Shown in pieces: positions 24,165-36,298 of a stretch of DNA of 64,000 nucleotides (positions are counted from its first letter, which is position 1; each line of letters opens with the position of its first letter). The stretch is taken from contig AP031358.1 of assembly GCA_037833965.1 (NCBI GenBank), forward strand, positions 18,050,001 to 18,114,000, in the 5' to 3' direction. The translations under genes were made by a program, and so were the position numbers. Source of the DNA: Marchantia polymorpha subsp. ruderalis. Its lineage: Eukaryota > Streptophyta > Marchantiopsida > Marchantiales > Marchantiaceae. The notes beneath the pieces were generated by a model that was not told the DNA's origin, did not search any database, and worked only from the letters and a program-made list of their open reading frames with translations.

Positions 24165-26416
24165 TTTACCTCCAAGTGTTCAAGAATTCTGAATCACTGG
24201 AGTTTCCTCCAACAGAGCTCCAAGCAACCCTCGATCCCTCGACGTCTCTGCCCGACCGCCCCGCCAAATGAAGAATCTTCCACGCGAAGCTACCAGCGCG
24301 CGCTTGGGATCGAAACCCCGTAATCCCCTTGCAAGAGCAGATTACTCGCTCTCGAAGCTCCTTGTCGACTCCAGAATCCGAATTCCAGCTCACGTGACGA
24401 CGACGACGACTCCTCTTGTCCTGAATCCACCACCGAGTGCTCGATCGCCGCTCGAAGCAATCTAATATACTCGACTGCACTCCACCTCCGACCCAGAGAA
24501 TGAACAGAAGCTGCGGCTTCCAGAATTTCCTCCCGGACTGCTGCAGAAATTCATAAATTTGAATTTAAATGTTCATACCCGAATGATGATCATCATCATG
24601 GCCCTCATCGCGGCTCTCGAACTCGACTTCTTCCTCCTTCCCAACTCACCTCAACTCGGGTCAACTCGCTCGCTGGAGCTCTTATCAACAGAGGCCTGCG
24701 AATCGAAGACCACCTGCCCGGGAAATTTCTTCCCCTGGCCTGCCTCGCAAGATTCACTTTTTTTAGTGCCATCCCCGCGAACCTGCAAATCTGCCGCCAT
24801 CGCCGGCACGATCCAACACAAACTTGTCCTGTCCTCCTTGTCCTCTAGCAATTCTGTGACGCCCGCTGCTGGCGCAATGCTGAGGATCGTCGGGGGCTCG
24901 AGCTCCCCCCGAGGCCCCACTTGCATGTCAACACTGTGTCTCCATGGAATAAGAAGCGCTTTGCGACCACTCGCACTATATTACAAAGCAACAGCCAAAG
25001 GCGGCGACATGAGCACCAACCCTAGGGCCAACAGAAAACGAGGCTAAGCTAATCTCTCTCTCTCTGTCTCTCGATGTGGACTACCAACCGTGCTCAGAAT
25101 GTCTCCTAGCTGCAGAAGAAGTTCATGGTGATATCGACATGTCTACAACAAGTTTCACCAATCTAAGCTATCTGTCTCATGATGGCGTCGAGTAAATCAC
25201 CTTGTAATCCAATGCAAGTCCTATTTATGAAAACATATGGGACAACGTTGTGCACCAAGAAAATTAATCATGGCCAAGACTGACAAACTCTATCACTATA
25301 ACTTTCTTTCTTTCTGTCTTTCTTCCAGCCACACTGTGCATCTCTCAAGTCAAGTGTAATGAAGATATGTCTGTCATGAAGTCCTTTACACTTGCGCATG
25401 TGAACATCTTTGCCAATCAGTTTTTTATGCTCGCCGACCTTAACAATAGCCAAACAACAAAAGACATTCCTTAAACATAAAAAAAAATAAAAAGTGAAAT
25501 TAACCACGAAAAAAAGTACTCATTGTCATAAAAAAGTCTTTATAAAAGAAAATGAAAAAAATCATGAGTATGTGAATTCGTTAGTCCCAAGTGTTGCTTA
25601 AGAAGAACCAAAGAATAATAAGTTCAACCTTTATAAAAATGTTCAAAGTTGCTTGGAAGTTTTTGGAAAAATCCTCGGTTTCTCCATATGTGTCAATCGA
25701 GAGTTGGATAAGTGGCCACTACATCAGTCACAACAACTCGGTGGTCCTTAGACATGTGAAGTTCAGCACATAAGTTCTCGATTTAATAATGGTGTAAGAT
25801 TGCTCTCTCGAACTATGAATCGTGCATAGTAAATTTTCTCACCTCAAGATAAGATAGAAGACAACATGCCAAAGAGTTACTTATGCATGTAGATCCTGAC
25901 CACACTCGTATGTTAGAGTTTCAAGGCTAAATCAAAGCCTTCACTAGTAGACAAGGCCGCAAAGATAAGAATCACAGTTCACTTGTGAAAAATATTCGTT
26001 AAAGAGTGATCTACAGAAGATGCTGATTGAAGAGCGTAATACAGGGCGTAAGACCACCATCGAGTCACAACTACCCAAAAATGCTGATGAGGCAAAATCT
26101 ACCATGACAAAGTCGACCCATATTTTTTAAAAGTAATCAACAATTAAGCTTGTTGAGTGGTTAAGTTAATGATCATGAGGTGATTCCCGGGTTTTCTCTT
26201 ATAAATATCAACAAATTGAACCATGAAAGAGGGAGTGGTGCTTTTGATTAAAACATGATGGGCAGCAATTGTGGCTTTGGGATTCTAATATTTCCACCCA
26301 AAAAAATAAACAGCAATGAACAACTTATTCCTCCCCAACCGAGAAAGTTGAGACTTGTTCTGACATGACTTGATAAAAGTATTCAAGTTTAACCACCGAT
26401 AAGTTTAGGGGTTAAA
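24165..26416. other. Upstream region of the copper ATPase and intergenic DNA
   Basis: The GC-richer part (24165-25040) probably holds the promoter and 5' UTR. Two unrelated antiparallel frames occur there (plus strand from ATG 24583, minus strand from ATG 24926). Neither resembles a known protein, and I do not call them genes. A CT microsatellite lies at about 25050-25072. After 25250 the sequence is AT-rich with no gene signal. A short tRNA-like segment at about 26150-26200 is discussed under findings. Confidence 0.5.
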
Positions 26417-26489
26417 GTCTACATCGTCTAGTGTCCGAGAACAACTTTTCTTCAAGGAGGCGACGGTAATTCGACTTCCCCTAGGGTCA
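26417..26489 (+). pseudogene. Decayed tRNA-Glu (UUC) of plastid type
   Basis: The 73-base segment follows plastid trnE-UUC along its length: ATCGTCTAGTG in the D-arm region, TTTTCTTCAAGGAGG around the UUC anticodon, then GCGACGG and ATTCGACTTCCCCTAGGG in the T-arm and 3' acceptor region. The acceptor stem no longer pairs well, the D-loop is short a base or two, and the flanks do not resemble the plastid trnE neighbourhood. It is best read as a fossil of plastid DNA in the nucleus, not a working tRNA gene. The comparison is from memory of the plastid gene. Confidence 0.7.
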
Positions 26490-29400
26490 ATTTAAAAGTC
26501 CTTAAACAAATTGAATAATATTTCAGATATTTATGGATTTTTCCATCGGGTTGAGAAATAAACTACGTTGAGTCATAACGCGAAACGCGCTGAATTCACG
26601 TCATAAGCTATGTAATATTGACGTAGAAAAGATATACCATGTCCTTTGAACGTCTTCAAGTGTTGTATATTTTCCTTGAGCAGAGCAAAATCAAGCAACA
26701 AAGCCTCATCAAATAGCATTTCACGAAATCGTAACTCCATCTAGAGTGACGGAACGCTCCAACGGAACCTTTAAAAACAAAAAACAAAAAATATTGTCGT
26801 GGAGAATTTCAATTTCAATACTTTTAACCATTAGGGCTGGATATATGACATTCCAATTTCATTTATCCAGCCCATATGATTAGAAGGTAATCAAAGGTAT
26901 ACGCATCGCAAGTTTTCATGATACGTGTTTCATTTTTTGAAGATGGAAAATTGAACAAGCGTTCGGGAAATATTCTCTAAGAGAGCCAGATATTGCATCA
27001 TAGCAAATAAGAGTAATCCTAACGGATCCTCATGATGCTGCCAATCAGTGACTCTAGTAAAGTGACTTCCTCTAAGATATGCTCGCAGATAATAGAGAGA
27101 AATGTATGGTATGTTAAAACAATATCTTTTCGATGACGAAATTTGACATTGTTCTTCCCGCACGATCTTTTAATTTCATCAATGATATACGTGAAACACT
27201 AGAAAATAATATTTGCACAAAACCGGTGCAAGTGAAAAAGAGTTTGAATTTCGAAAGCTATCGACTCACAATTTGATGATCTGGTGAGGAGAAAATTCTC
27301 AAGAGAAGGTGTGCACACTTGAGGAAAAATTTGGTAAGAAAACAAGCGCGAGAGCAATCCCCAACCTTGCTACAACAGAACACAATTTTACAATTACTAT
27401 TACAAGGCTATTTATTTACATCACAAGAGTCCCTTACTTATACACACAAGTTCGTGGGCCATAGCAGAAGATATTGCGAGCGAAAGAATTGGTCTCTCCA
27501 CTCGCGTTGATGCAACGTGGCCGGTGTTTAAAACACCAAATTCTTGATTAGATTGCTATTCTATAGGAATGAAAGAAAATAAAATGATTTTTTTATTATA
27601 TATATATATATATTTCTTTATTTTTCACTTTGGTTGATTTTTTATAGGAATTTCATCCACAGATATTTCCCGTTGTTAGGAAATCGCGAAAGAATTAATC
27701 AAGAGCACAGGAAGGACGACAAGACGGTTCCTTCTCCCCAGAAAGATGCCACTTTTGGCAACCATGAGTCGACATAACCAACATGGTCCCGTCGCGGAAG
27801 GCGAACATCGCTTTCGCTTTCTCATGGCGAAAAGCTCACGCACGATTTGGGACCTACATGGCTGCCACTCTACGGGCACGCATGGACGAGCAGCTGAACG
27901 ACCTTCCGTGCGTGTCTGCACCTCTTGCATGCCAACAATGGATGCATGGATGTGCACACGCACGCTCGAGAGTGGAGCAATAATGTAAACATTAATGTTT
28001 CTTCGACATCCGATTATTAAAATGCGTTCGATCTCTCCGGTTCTCGGACGCTCAACTGCAATGATCATGCCACTCTCACAACCTCGTCTGAGCCTACTTT
28101 CCGTCGAAGAATTTGTTGAGGTTGGTGCATCGATGTAGGTTACCGATCGGCGGTCCGAATGCGGTTTTGTGCATGCATTTTTCGTCACACATGTTCCGGA
28201 TCTTCACAACTGTGCCCCATCCGATGCACACGACGTACGTTCCTGAAAGCCAAGGGCTCATATCCGTCTTATGCTGTGGCGATTGTGTAAGGATGACCGA
28301 GTCCTGTACCGCCTGGGCCCTACCCTACCCCACAACTTCAGGTTTGGCCTTCAGATATGGAATTTCCAGAGAGAGAGATACAATTTGAGCCGAAAATTAA
28401 ATTACACGAATTCTCTCGAGGTATCAAAGTGGTTTGTTGGTGATAGGTTTGGACGAACGTGTCTGTGGATAAAGAGACAGCCAGGCCATGTCACCGGTAG
28501 GTTGGTATAGCATTGTTTGGATGACTCGGCCCATTCTGAGCTCGTAATTTGATGTCAGCACTGGTGAGTGAAAGATTTCTTGGAAGTCCTCTACGACCAG
28601 CCACAGTCAGTGATCAGAGCATGATTTCGGTATCCGACATGTGAAATGATTGGAACCTCAGAAGTCCTCATTCTATAGCAGCAGAACCGTATCTGTTCGT
28701 TTGTCCGGAAAGCGGGACTCTAGCTCGGAAGGGATTATGTTGGCGAGCGAGATCAAGTACAGTTCGAGGTCCACATGGTTAACATCTACCAGAGTCTTGT
28801 AGTGCGCAGCTGTCCTAGAATGCAGCATCGGAGTTTTCATGGCGATGACAAGATTCCGTTTCAGTCTTTCCGGCATGCTCGAGTAAATGAAATACAGAAA
28901 ACACGGTGACTCGATCCAGAGTTTGAGACTGCTGAGGCAAGATCTCAGTAAGATTTTGTACAAACATATGTCGTCAAATTCTATCAGATTTCGTCCACAT
29001 TTGAGACTAACTTACACTCTCCTGACCTCCTTTCGTGGTAGAGTAAGTATAAGTACACGAAGCATTCATGTACACCTTTTAGAGAGATCAAGAGTTTCAT
29101 GATCAAGAGTTCAATTAAACTATCGAAGGAGTCGAGGGTACGGATCAATTTGCCACTTACCGCAGGCGATGATGCCAAATTTAATTCCATAGCTTATTTT
29201 TCTTCAAATTTCACTACCGGTCGATTATGACAGCACTTTCACTTGATTTCCAGCGGACTGAGATGAGGAAAGTAATTGAAGCTTGCAAAAAATTAATATT
29301 TATATTTTTATCATATGTGGACCTCAACTACAGCGGAGGAGCCAAGAGTCCACGAATTGTACATTTGTTACTGACCATGAACAATAGCATACAGTAATCA

Positions 29401-30717
29401 GTTCACAATTTCTCAAATCATCACATAGATTGTGGCAGGGGAAGGTTGAAAGACTGGTAGGACGAAAAGCTATCTACAAGTACATAGAACTGCATCCAAC
29501 ATTCAATTCCTCACCAGCGAAGGCATTAACATCAGGGAAATGAACACACTGCCTCTAGTGGGTTGAATGGTGCGAAAATAAGGACACTCAGATGCTAGTG
29601 CTAACTTTTTAAACTTCGCATTTTGTGTCTAACAAGCAATCATGGCATAGTTTGTATAACGTCACAATCAACGCAGTACAGAAAGTTGGATTGATCACAT
29701 TTTCATGTCTATACGCGAACGAGCATTCAATCAACTGCTGCAGACATCGTGATCTAAGTCAACACCCTACTGACAGTCTACTAAATCAGCTCGATGCGTG
29801 TGTTGACACTATGGCTACAAAAGACGCGTGGTATGAACTAAATGGCGAAACAGGCGTAACAATGTACACTGGTGCAAACACAACGTAACATCGTAGTGGA
29901 TAAGATACTGAGCAGTAGCTTCACACAAGGGCGACCCTCAGAAAGCAGCAAGGAAGTATGATGTGCTTTGACGAGGCAGGAGTCACGAGCTCCTAGCTGG
30001 CCATAGAACATGGAGGTTGTGAAGAACAAGTCCCTACGTTGACAAGAGACCGGCAAGAGCTCCCAGATAGACAAGAATTCCACCATCAGTTTCAAGGAAT
30101 TTATTGTCAAGAGAGTATCCTTCATCTACTAAGAGAAATCCTCCTTACTCCAGAAATTTCGATGGACCAGAATTAGGTGCAGTTTGAAATACTGTAAATC
30201 GAACTCCTGAATCTGGAGAAATGAGAGGGTCGAGCTTTAAGCATAAGGTAGAGACACCTCTGAATAAGATTGGCGACGTATCAGAAACATACCAATTTTT
30301 TTCATCGTACCAATCTCATTAACAATGACTTTTTTCAATAAGATAGGTCTGGTAAAGAGGCATTCCTGAAGGTGTTGGCCTTGTCAATTTCTACGGAGGT
30401 TAAATTTACGTCTTTTTTCGGAAATAATTTAGTGCTTGATATCTCAGAAGCCTTCATCTTCAATGTCCTTGGTAATATTGCTTGACTTCAAATTACTCCG
30501 TTGCGGGGTTGATTTCGGGCTTGAATGACCAACAAGTTTCAGATCATAACATCCTTGATAATTTGAACGAAGATCCAGATATGAAATTATCATGAGAACA
30601 TCGATTTGATTCCAACTTCGGAGGAGGTGGAGGAACCTAGAGATCCGGATTCCGACTTTAAAGAGCACATTTAAAGACTATTCTAATTGAAGAATGATCT
30701 TATGTTCTTTAGCTTGA
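26490..30717. other. Long intergenic stretch, no supported gene
   Basis: Composition changes from AT-rich (to about 27650) to more mixed (27700-30100). A TA microsatellite sits at about 27596-27612. The longest frame (minus strand, 28188-27676) lacks an ATG start, resembles no family and overlaps open frames on the plus strand, so I left it out. Nothing else is supported. Confidence 0.5.
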
Positions 30718-31015
30718 TGCACAATCTCATAATTGCAATGTCCTTTCGTTACTATATTCGTTTTCGTTGTTTTATTACATGACTTTGAATAAAATTATGT
30801 AATGCTTCTTAGAATATTATAATATTTAGTCTACTATTTAAGGTAGATAGTTTGGATTTATTTTTGTGCACAATTTCATAGTTGCAATCTATCTTTGTTA
30901 CTAATTTTTTCTTTTTCAAGTTTGTTTACATGACTGACAATAAACTGATGTAATGCTTCTTAGAATATCACAATTATTAGTCTACTATTTGAGTATATAG
31001 TTTGGATATATTTTG
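30718..31015 (+). repeat. Tandem duplication, two copies of about 149 bp
   Basis: Copies begin with TGCACAAT(C/T)TCATA at 30718 and 30867. They share ATGTAATGCTTCTTAGAATAT and AGTCTACTATTT and end near TAGTTTGGAT. They have diverged noticeably. The second copy abuts the repeat at 31030. Confidence 0.75.
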
Positions 31016-31029
31016 ATACGTGAAGTGTA

Positions 31030-31290
31030 CACCTTTACAGGCAATAGGACACAGCGGCCTTATCGATTCGCTTAGTTGCACAAACTTTTACAAACGGCCG
31101 TACTGCCAGGTGTCAGGGATCCGAGTTTCTTTCTCCTCTTTCTTTCTTTCTTCATCCTCCCTTCGGGCTGCCCCGGATCAGCCGGATTTTATCTCAGTTT
31201 TGGGAACGGGGAGGCGGGGCACTTTGCGGGGAGAGTCGGCGGACCCTACATTCCGGCAACCATGTAGAGGCCGCAACGTTATATCTAGTG
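31030..31290 (+). repeat. Diverged relative of the 680-bp repeat family
   Basis: This segment shares two blocks, in the same order, with the left arm at 41010-41690: GCACAAACTT with a following TACA and CAGGTGTC, and later CACTTTGCGGGGAG, GTCGGCGGACC, TACATTCCGGCAACCATGTA. The DNA between the blocks differs. It lies about 340 bp upstream of the MULE gene start. Confidence 0.8.
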
Positions 31291-31627
31291 CGTTGCAATG
31301 ATCTACGCCGTAACAATGATCGCAGTCGTGTCGTGGAACGTTGCGGGAAAAAAAACTAAAACTGAACTGCAAGAGGGATAGTTCAGATGAAATCCCTAAT
31401 GTTCAAACTGTAATATTTGTAATGAAACGGTGATAACAAATTGAGGCGACGAAATTTTAAGCGGCAAAGATTAGGGTTTTTGAAAATAGAATCACATCAA
31501 TATTCTCCAGCTCGTCGTTTCGACGTCGCTTTTGGGTGCCAGTGTCAGTGCTTTGAGGAGCTCGTGCCAAAGCTCGTGCTTGTACTTTTCTTGTCATTTC
31601 AGGTGCTTTTGCAGGTGTGATAACAAC

Positions 31628-34600
31628 ATGGAGGCAGGATGGATTGTGCAGGACCCACCTTATGATGGCCCTTTCAATTCGTTAATGTTGAATTGGTCAA
31701 ATGGGACGGCCTACATCAAAAGCTCGAGGCTTAACAATTTTGTTTCGGGAGAGGGATCTTGTCATAGTGATGCAAAGACAGAATTTGTGACACTTTGCTC
31801 ATACAAGGGTGGAGGTACTAGGCACAATTGAGAATCGTATGCAATGTATTATTGCAAGTATGGTACTCCAGAAAGGGGCAAGAAGAGTATGCTTTCCTCA
31901 AATTTTATTCAAGATCCATCAACAAAGGCAAAATTTGGTCCTGGCAGCAGGGATAGACTAGATCATGATTCGCATCACAAGGGCTGTCAGTGCAGGTTTA
32001 GTGCCATTAAACTGCTGTCTAATGATCACATTGCACCAGGAATCACAAAATTGATATACAAGCATAGAAGACACATAAATGCTGCAGGTGTAGCTTGTCA
32101 TGGCACAGCGTGTTCGGATAGTGTTGGCTTGCCATCTCAAATGGCGCGCAATTTATCCTCTGAATGCAGGTAACTGCATATTTGTTACATTTTCAATGTA
32201 TTTGTTTATCGTTCACAGTCAATCTCCCATCATATTTGTAATATCTACAATAAGTTTGTTGTTATTACAGTTTGTAAAACTTTGACACTAAGCAAGCACG
32301 TTGTCTAATATTTTCTACGTTCTTATGCCAGGGAGTGGGTTGAATGCGAGTTAAGAAGAGGTTTAACTCCTCCACAAATTCTCATGCGTGCTGCAAAAGC
32401 ACTGTTTGAAAATCATCCGCGCTTAGGCTATGTGCAAGGGACCCCTATTAGAGATCATTATATCACATCTGCCGATGTGTATAATATCAAATTGGAACTG
32501 GACAAAGAAACTTGGAGAAGGCATGCTAATGATAGAATTAGCACAGAATTATGGATGAAAGCGAATTCATCTCAAGTTGTTTTGTATCAGGCTTCAAAAA
32601 GTGATCCATTTAAACCATTGAGGCTTGCTGTTACAAGACCCTTGCTCCTAGATTGGTTGCTAAAACATGGAAATGGAGGTTGTGTTGCTATAGATGGAAC
32701 GCATGGCACGCAGAAGTATAAGGTAATATTCTACTACCACATTTTGATGTTTTTATCATCAGGCTTCCATGATTATGTATATTCTACCTTACTATTTGCA
32801 ATCTCTGCAAGATATTTGAAAAAATGACGGTTTGGAGCTTTAACCAGTCCTGTAAGACATTATTGAACGTCTCAATGTGTGCTGTATATGTTGTTTTATA
32901 TACCTTGATCACGTCTAAATTATCAAGACATAAAAATAGCGAATCATTCATTTGTATCAGATTTAGCTTAGTATCAATGAAGATGAATACTTTGTAGACG
33001 ATTGCTAGCAGCAAACTGATATGTTTATTTCATTTTTTGCAATGCAGTATCCATTGTACACCCTGATGGTGTTTGACGAATATGAACACGGACATCCTAC
33101 TGTTTTTGGATTCCTCAAAAGAGAAGAAACAGAAGATCTGGTGGATTTATTATCTGCAGTGAAGAAGATGGCCCAACATTATATCCCTGGATGGATGCCC
33201 TCGTGCTTCATGACGGATTGTGCTGACAATGAGAGACTTGCCATAGACATTGTTTTTTCGCATATCCCTGTATTTCTTTGCATATATCATGTTCGAAAAG
33301 CATGTACAAAGAAATTGATTGAGGTTGTGAGTGGTCATGAAAAGAGAGCTATTATGAATGCTGCTTTAGAAGACCTGTGCTTTGGAAGCACATTAATTGC
33401 TAATGGAGAAGAATTTGATGTGGAAAGATCTGCTGCGATGAAGCTTCTGTTATTTTACAAAAAATTTCAGCTCTCTTAGCCACAATTTGTGAAATCCTTT
33501 CAAACAGAATGGGATTTTGTATGGGTAAGTGTAAGTTTGTAACATGTGCATTATATATGAAGTTATTACATTTTGGAAGTTGTTTTTTGCTTAATGAACT
33601 TCCACAAGCACATCTAACTTACTGTTTTGGAATTCAGGTCAGTGGATTCGTGATGAACGGAGGAAGACATGTCGTAACAATCAAGATACCAACAACGCTA
33701 TGGAATCAATGCATGGACACATGAAGGATTTTCTTTATGGCTGGCGCAGGAATGCACATGAGCAACGTTTGGATCATACAGTATATGGTCTGCTAGGGGA
33801 TTTTGTAATGAGAATTTGGTACAAAGATCAAAATAAGCTACTTGGCTTTATTCCAAATAAGAAGAAAGATCAACGTGTGATTGTTGTGATCATGAAGACA
33901 AGATCTATGCTAACTGTCCCTGTTACTTGGCCTCATGGCTATGCAGGCCCCTCATTAGTGGGCTCTACATCAAAGTCAAAAAGAAGGTATCTTGTAAATT
34001 GAAGACAAGAAAAGTATGCATGCGAGTGCTTCTAGTCACTCCAAGGCAACTTTTGCAAACATCAGGTACAACTCAGATTGTAATTCTGTCTTTGATTGCA
34101 TATATTGGTCGTATCTGTATTTTTTATTAACACTGCTTGATTCATGTGTGTCTAGATTCTTATTCTACGAAGGAAAAGATATTCCGAGACCAACATCCGC
34201 ATTTGTTTGGGCATACGGTTTGGAGGAATACGAGGTGGAAGCAAAGAGCTCTTTGATAAAGGTCCTTCATCACAGATATATGATTTAAATGAGGATACAA
34301 TCCTTCGAAGAGAACTTGCAGATATTGAAGTCAAAGATGATCGCCATTACACCTTCAACCTTACAGAAGGTACTTCAAACTGTCATTTTAATGTGCAATA
34401 ACTGCAGATATTTTGCAGAAATGACAGTTTGAGTGATGAAACTACCTAACCGTACATAATCTAAGTGTTATCAGATACGGACAGCCCTGTAAAGAAAGCA
34501 TCAAAGCCAACAGATCTGGAGGAGTAAGAAAAGACCAAGCGTGTTCTTCATACTCAATTGGTATGGCTGAAGGACTTTTTTGATGAAAATCTTAGTATGC

Positions 34601-35013
34601 TGAAAGTGGGAGAGCTAGAGCTCCGGCATTGCATTGGACGTATCAAGGAGTCTCACCAAGCATGGAGTACTGGTAGAATACTTCCTGTTGCAGACATGTG
34701 GCGTGCATTCATGCTAGATAAGCCTAGCTCATCATTCAGGAAATTGAGTTGGCTTGAAAAATTAGCAGGCATTAAATGTCCTAAGTCACACAGATTACTT
34801 GAAACAGGAGAAAGATTTAAAGCCCCTACCGCAGATTTAGGAAAGGTAGAAGAAGGAGCTTTACAGCTCAAACTTCAAAAGGGAAGGCAGAAGGCCAAAA
34901 GAACTCGAAGTCTGATCAAGCAATTCCTTCATGCAAGTGCAAATAGAGAAAAACGCAAAGAGGAACAAGCTAGAATTCTAGGAGAGACGATCGACTTGAC
35001 TCTTTCTCCCTAA
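31628..35013 (+). pseudogene. Mutator-like (MULE) transposase gene with two in-frame stops
   Basis: Exons are about 31628-32169, 32332-32722, 33048-33524, 33643-33986 and further 3' pieces up to the TAA at 35011-35013. Good GT-AG junctions support the first four. The MULE core is clear: VAIDGTHGTQKYK (first Asp), MTDCADNERLAI (second Asp), FLCIYHVRKA (the conserved C/W-x2-H region) and DTNNAMESMHGHMK (catalytic Glu). Upstream is a Cys/His-rich segment (HHKGCQCRFSA). Downstream a basic C-terminal part ends in ETIDLTLSP. TGA 31829-31831 and TAG 33477-33479 interrupt otherwise continuous frames, so the copy is probably dead. The C-terminal exons after 34000 change frame and are approximate. No terminal inverted repeats were found. 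Whether it was once a domesticated host gene cannot be decided here. Confidence 0.8.
34376..34431. repeat. 56-bp foldback with 13-bp perfect arms, inside the MULE gene
   Basis: The arms CAAACTGTCATTT (34376-34388) and AAATGACAGTTTG (34419-34431) are exact reverse complements. The interior is itself partly palindromic around ACTGCAG. It lies in a presumed intron. Fragments resembling its right half occur at about 32795-32837 and 39995-40035. Confidence 0.8.
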
Positions 35014-35428
35014 GTTGTTTGCTTGTGATGCATGAATGTTGTTTCAATTTCATAGTAAAATGAAACCATTTTGTCCAATTCCACATTTAGCAGATTTGCA
35101 TGCGCTGATTACAGTTTGGAAATTTACCATGAACTCACGGTACACAAATTATTTGTTCAGTGATGACAGTCAATGTTGCTAAGATGACGTTTTAAAATTA
35201 AGAAACTTGATTCTTGTCGTACCCCACTTTTGGTATTTTTGAGGAAATTAAAACATTTTTGGAAAACTGTACCGCGGCAGCAGTGTAAATAGCCATCGGT
35301 GCATCAAAATAGAGTGAAACTGGAGGATCTCGCAGAATCTCAAAAGATCTCATGGAATCCAGGAGTTGTGCGCAACGTCTGGGACAGGCGCCGCCCTAGA
35401 TACGGGCTCTGAGGAAGTAACCCCTTCG

Positions 35429-35462
35429 GCGCAAGGCGAGAAATCCGCCTTCGGCGCTGCGC
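35429..35462 (+). repeat. Exact 34-bp direct repeat, copy 1 (copy 2 at 36299-36332)
   Basis: Both copies run GCGCAAGGCGAGAAATCC onward to GGCGCTGCGC without a difference, 870 bp apart. The right half can fold on itself (GCGC and GGCGC units). A partial third copy starts at about 35822 (GAAATCCGCCTTCGG). Confidence 0.9.
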
Positions 35463-36298
35463 CTTTGGCGCTAAAGGAATCCTTCAGAACCTGGTCAATT
35501 CCCAAACGCCTCGACTTGGTTAGGGTCTCGTTGGAAAGAACTCGACGCGCTGATTCTAACGAGCCCAAGAACGCCACGAACGGATGAGGACTCCGGGAGT
35601 TATGAAGGTCGCAAGACACTCAGCTTCTCGCCTACTAGTATGCGATGAAAGTTTGTCCTATGCGCGGACGAGGGAATTTCGCCTACGCGTAGGCGAAATA
35701 GGGTTTGACGTCGGCGGGATGTCCGCCGCGAATGTCGCCTACTCGTAGGCGGGGAGGACTAACACCTCTTCACAGGTGGACGAGCGAACGCCGCCTACGC
35801 ACAGGCGCTTCGGCGTCAGCGGGAAATCCGCCTTCGGCCCTAGAAATGCGCCTTCGGGGTTGGAACTTGTACGGCGCCTTCGACGCCAGCGCAACAGCGC
35901 GGACGGACAAGGACCCAACGGAGTAGTAAAATCCGTACGGACCGTACGGACGAGTGCGCCTTCGGCTGGTCGGGGTTACGGAGACAAGAGCGCCGACGGA
36001 GAGGCGAGAAAAATGGACAGACTTGACGGAGTCCGTTGACCGCGGTCAACGCCTTCGGCACAGCCGTCTTCGGCGCTGCGCCTACGGCGAGGGACCGGCG
36101 CGGACGAACGTTTGATACGCGGACGGAATTCGCCTACACGTAGGCGAGCGCCTACGTACAGGCAGATGAAGTTCCGCGCCGGCGGAGGTTCCGCCGGGGA
36201 TTCCGCCTACGCAGAAGGGAGTTCGATTTTGTCCGATGCGCGGACGATCGCCTTCGGCGGAGCGGGACTGGCCAAAGATAAGTACGAACAAGTGTAGC

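Noticed and set aside
24583-25047. Plus-strand frame of about 155 codons upstream of the copper ATPase, with a hydrophobic start
   Set aside because: Composition is that of a GC-rich 5' region, an antisense frame is also open, and no family resemblance is visible.
27676-28188. 170-codon frame on the minus strand
   Set aside because: It begins at GTG and not ATG, shows no family motifs, and is opposed by open frames on the plus strand in the same GC-richer stretch.
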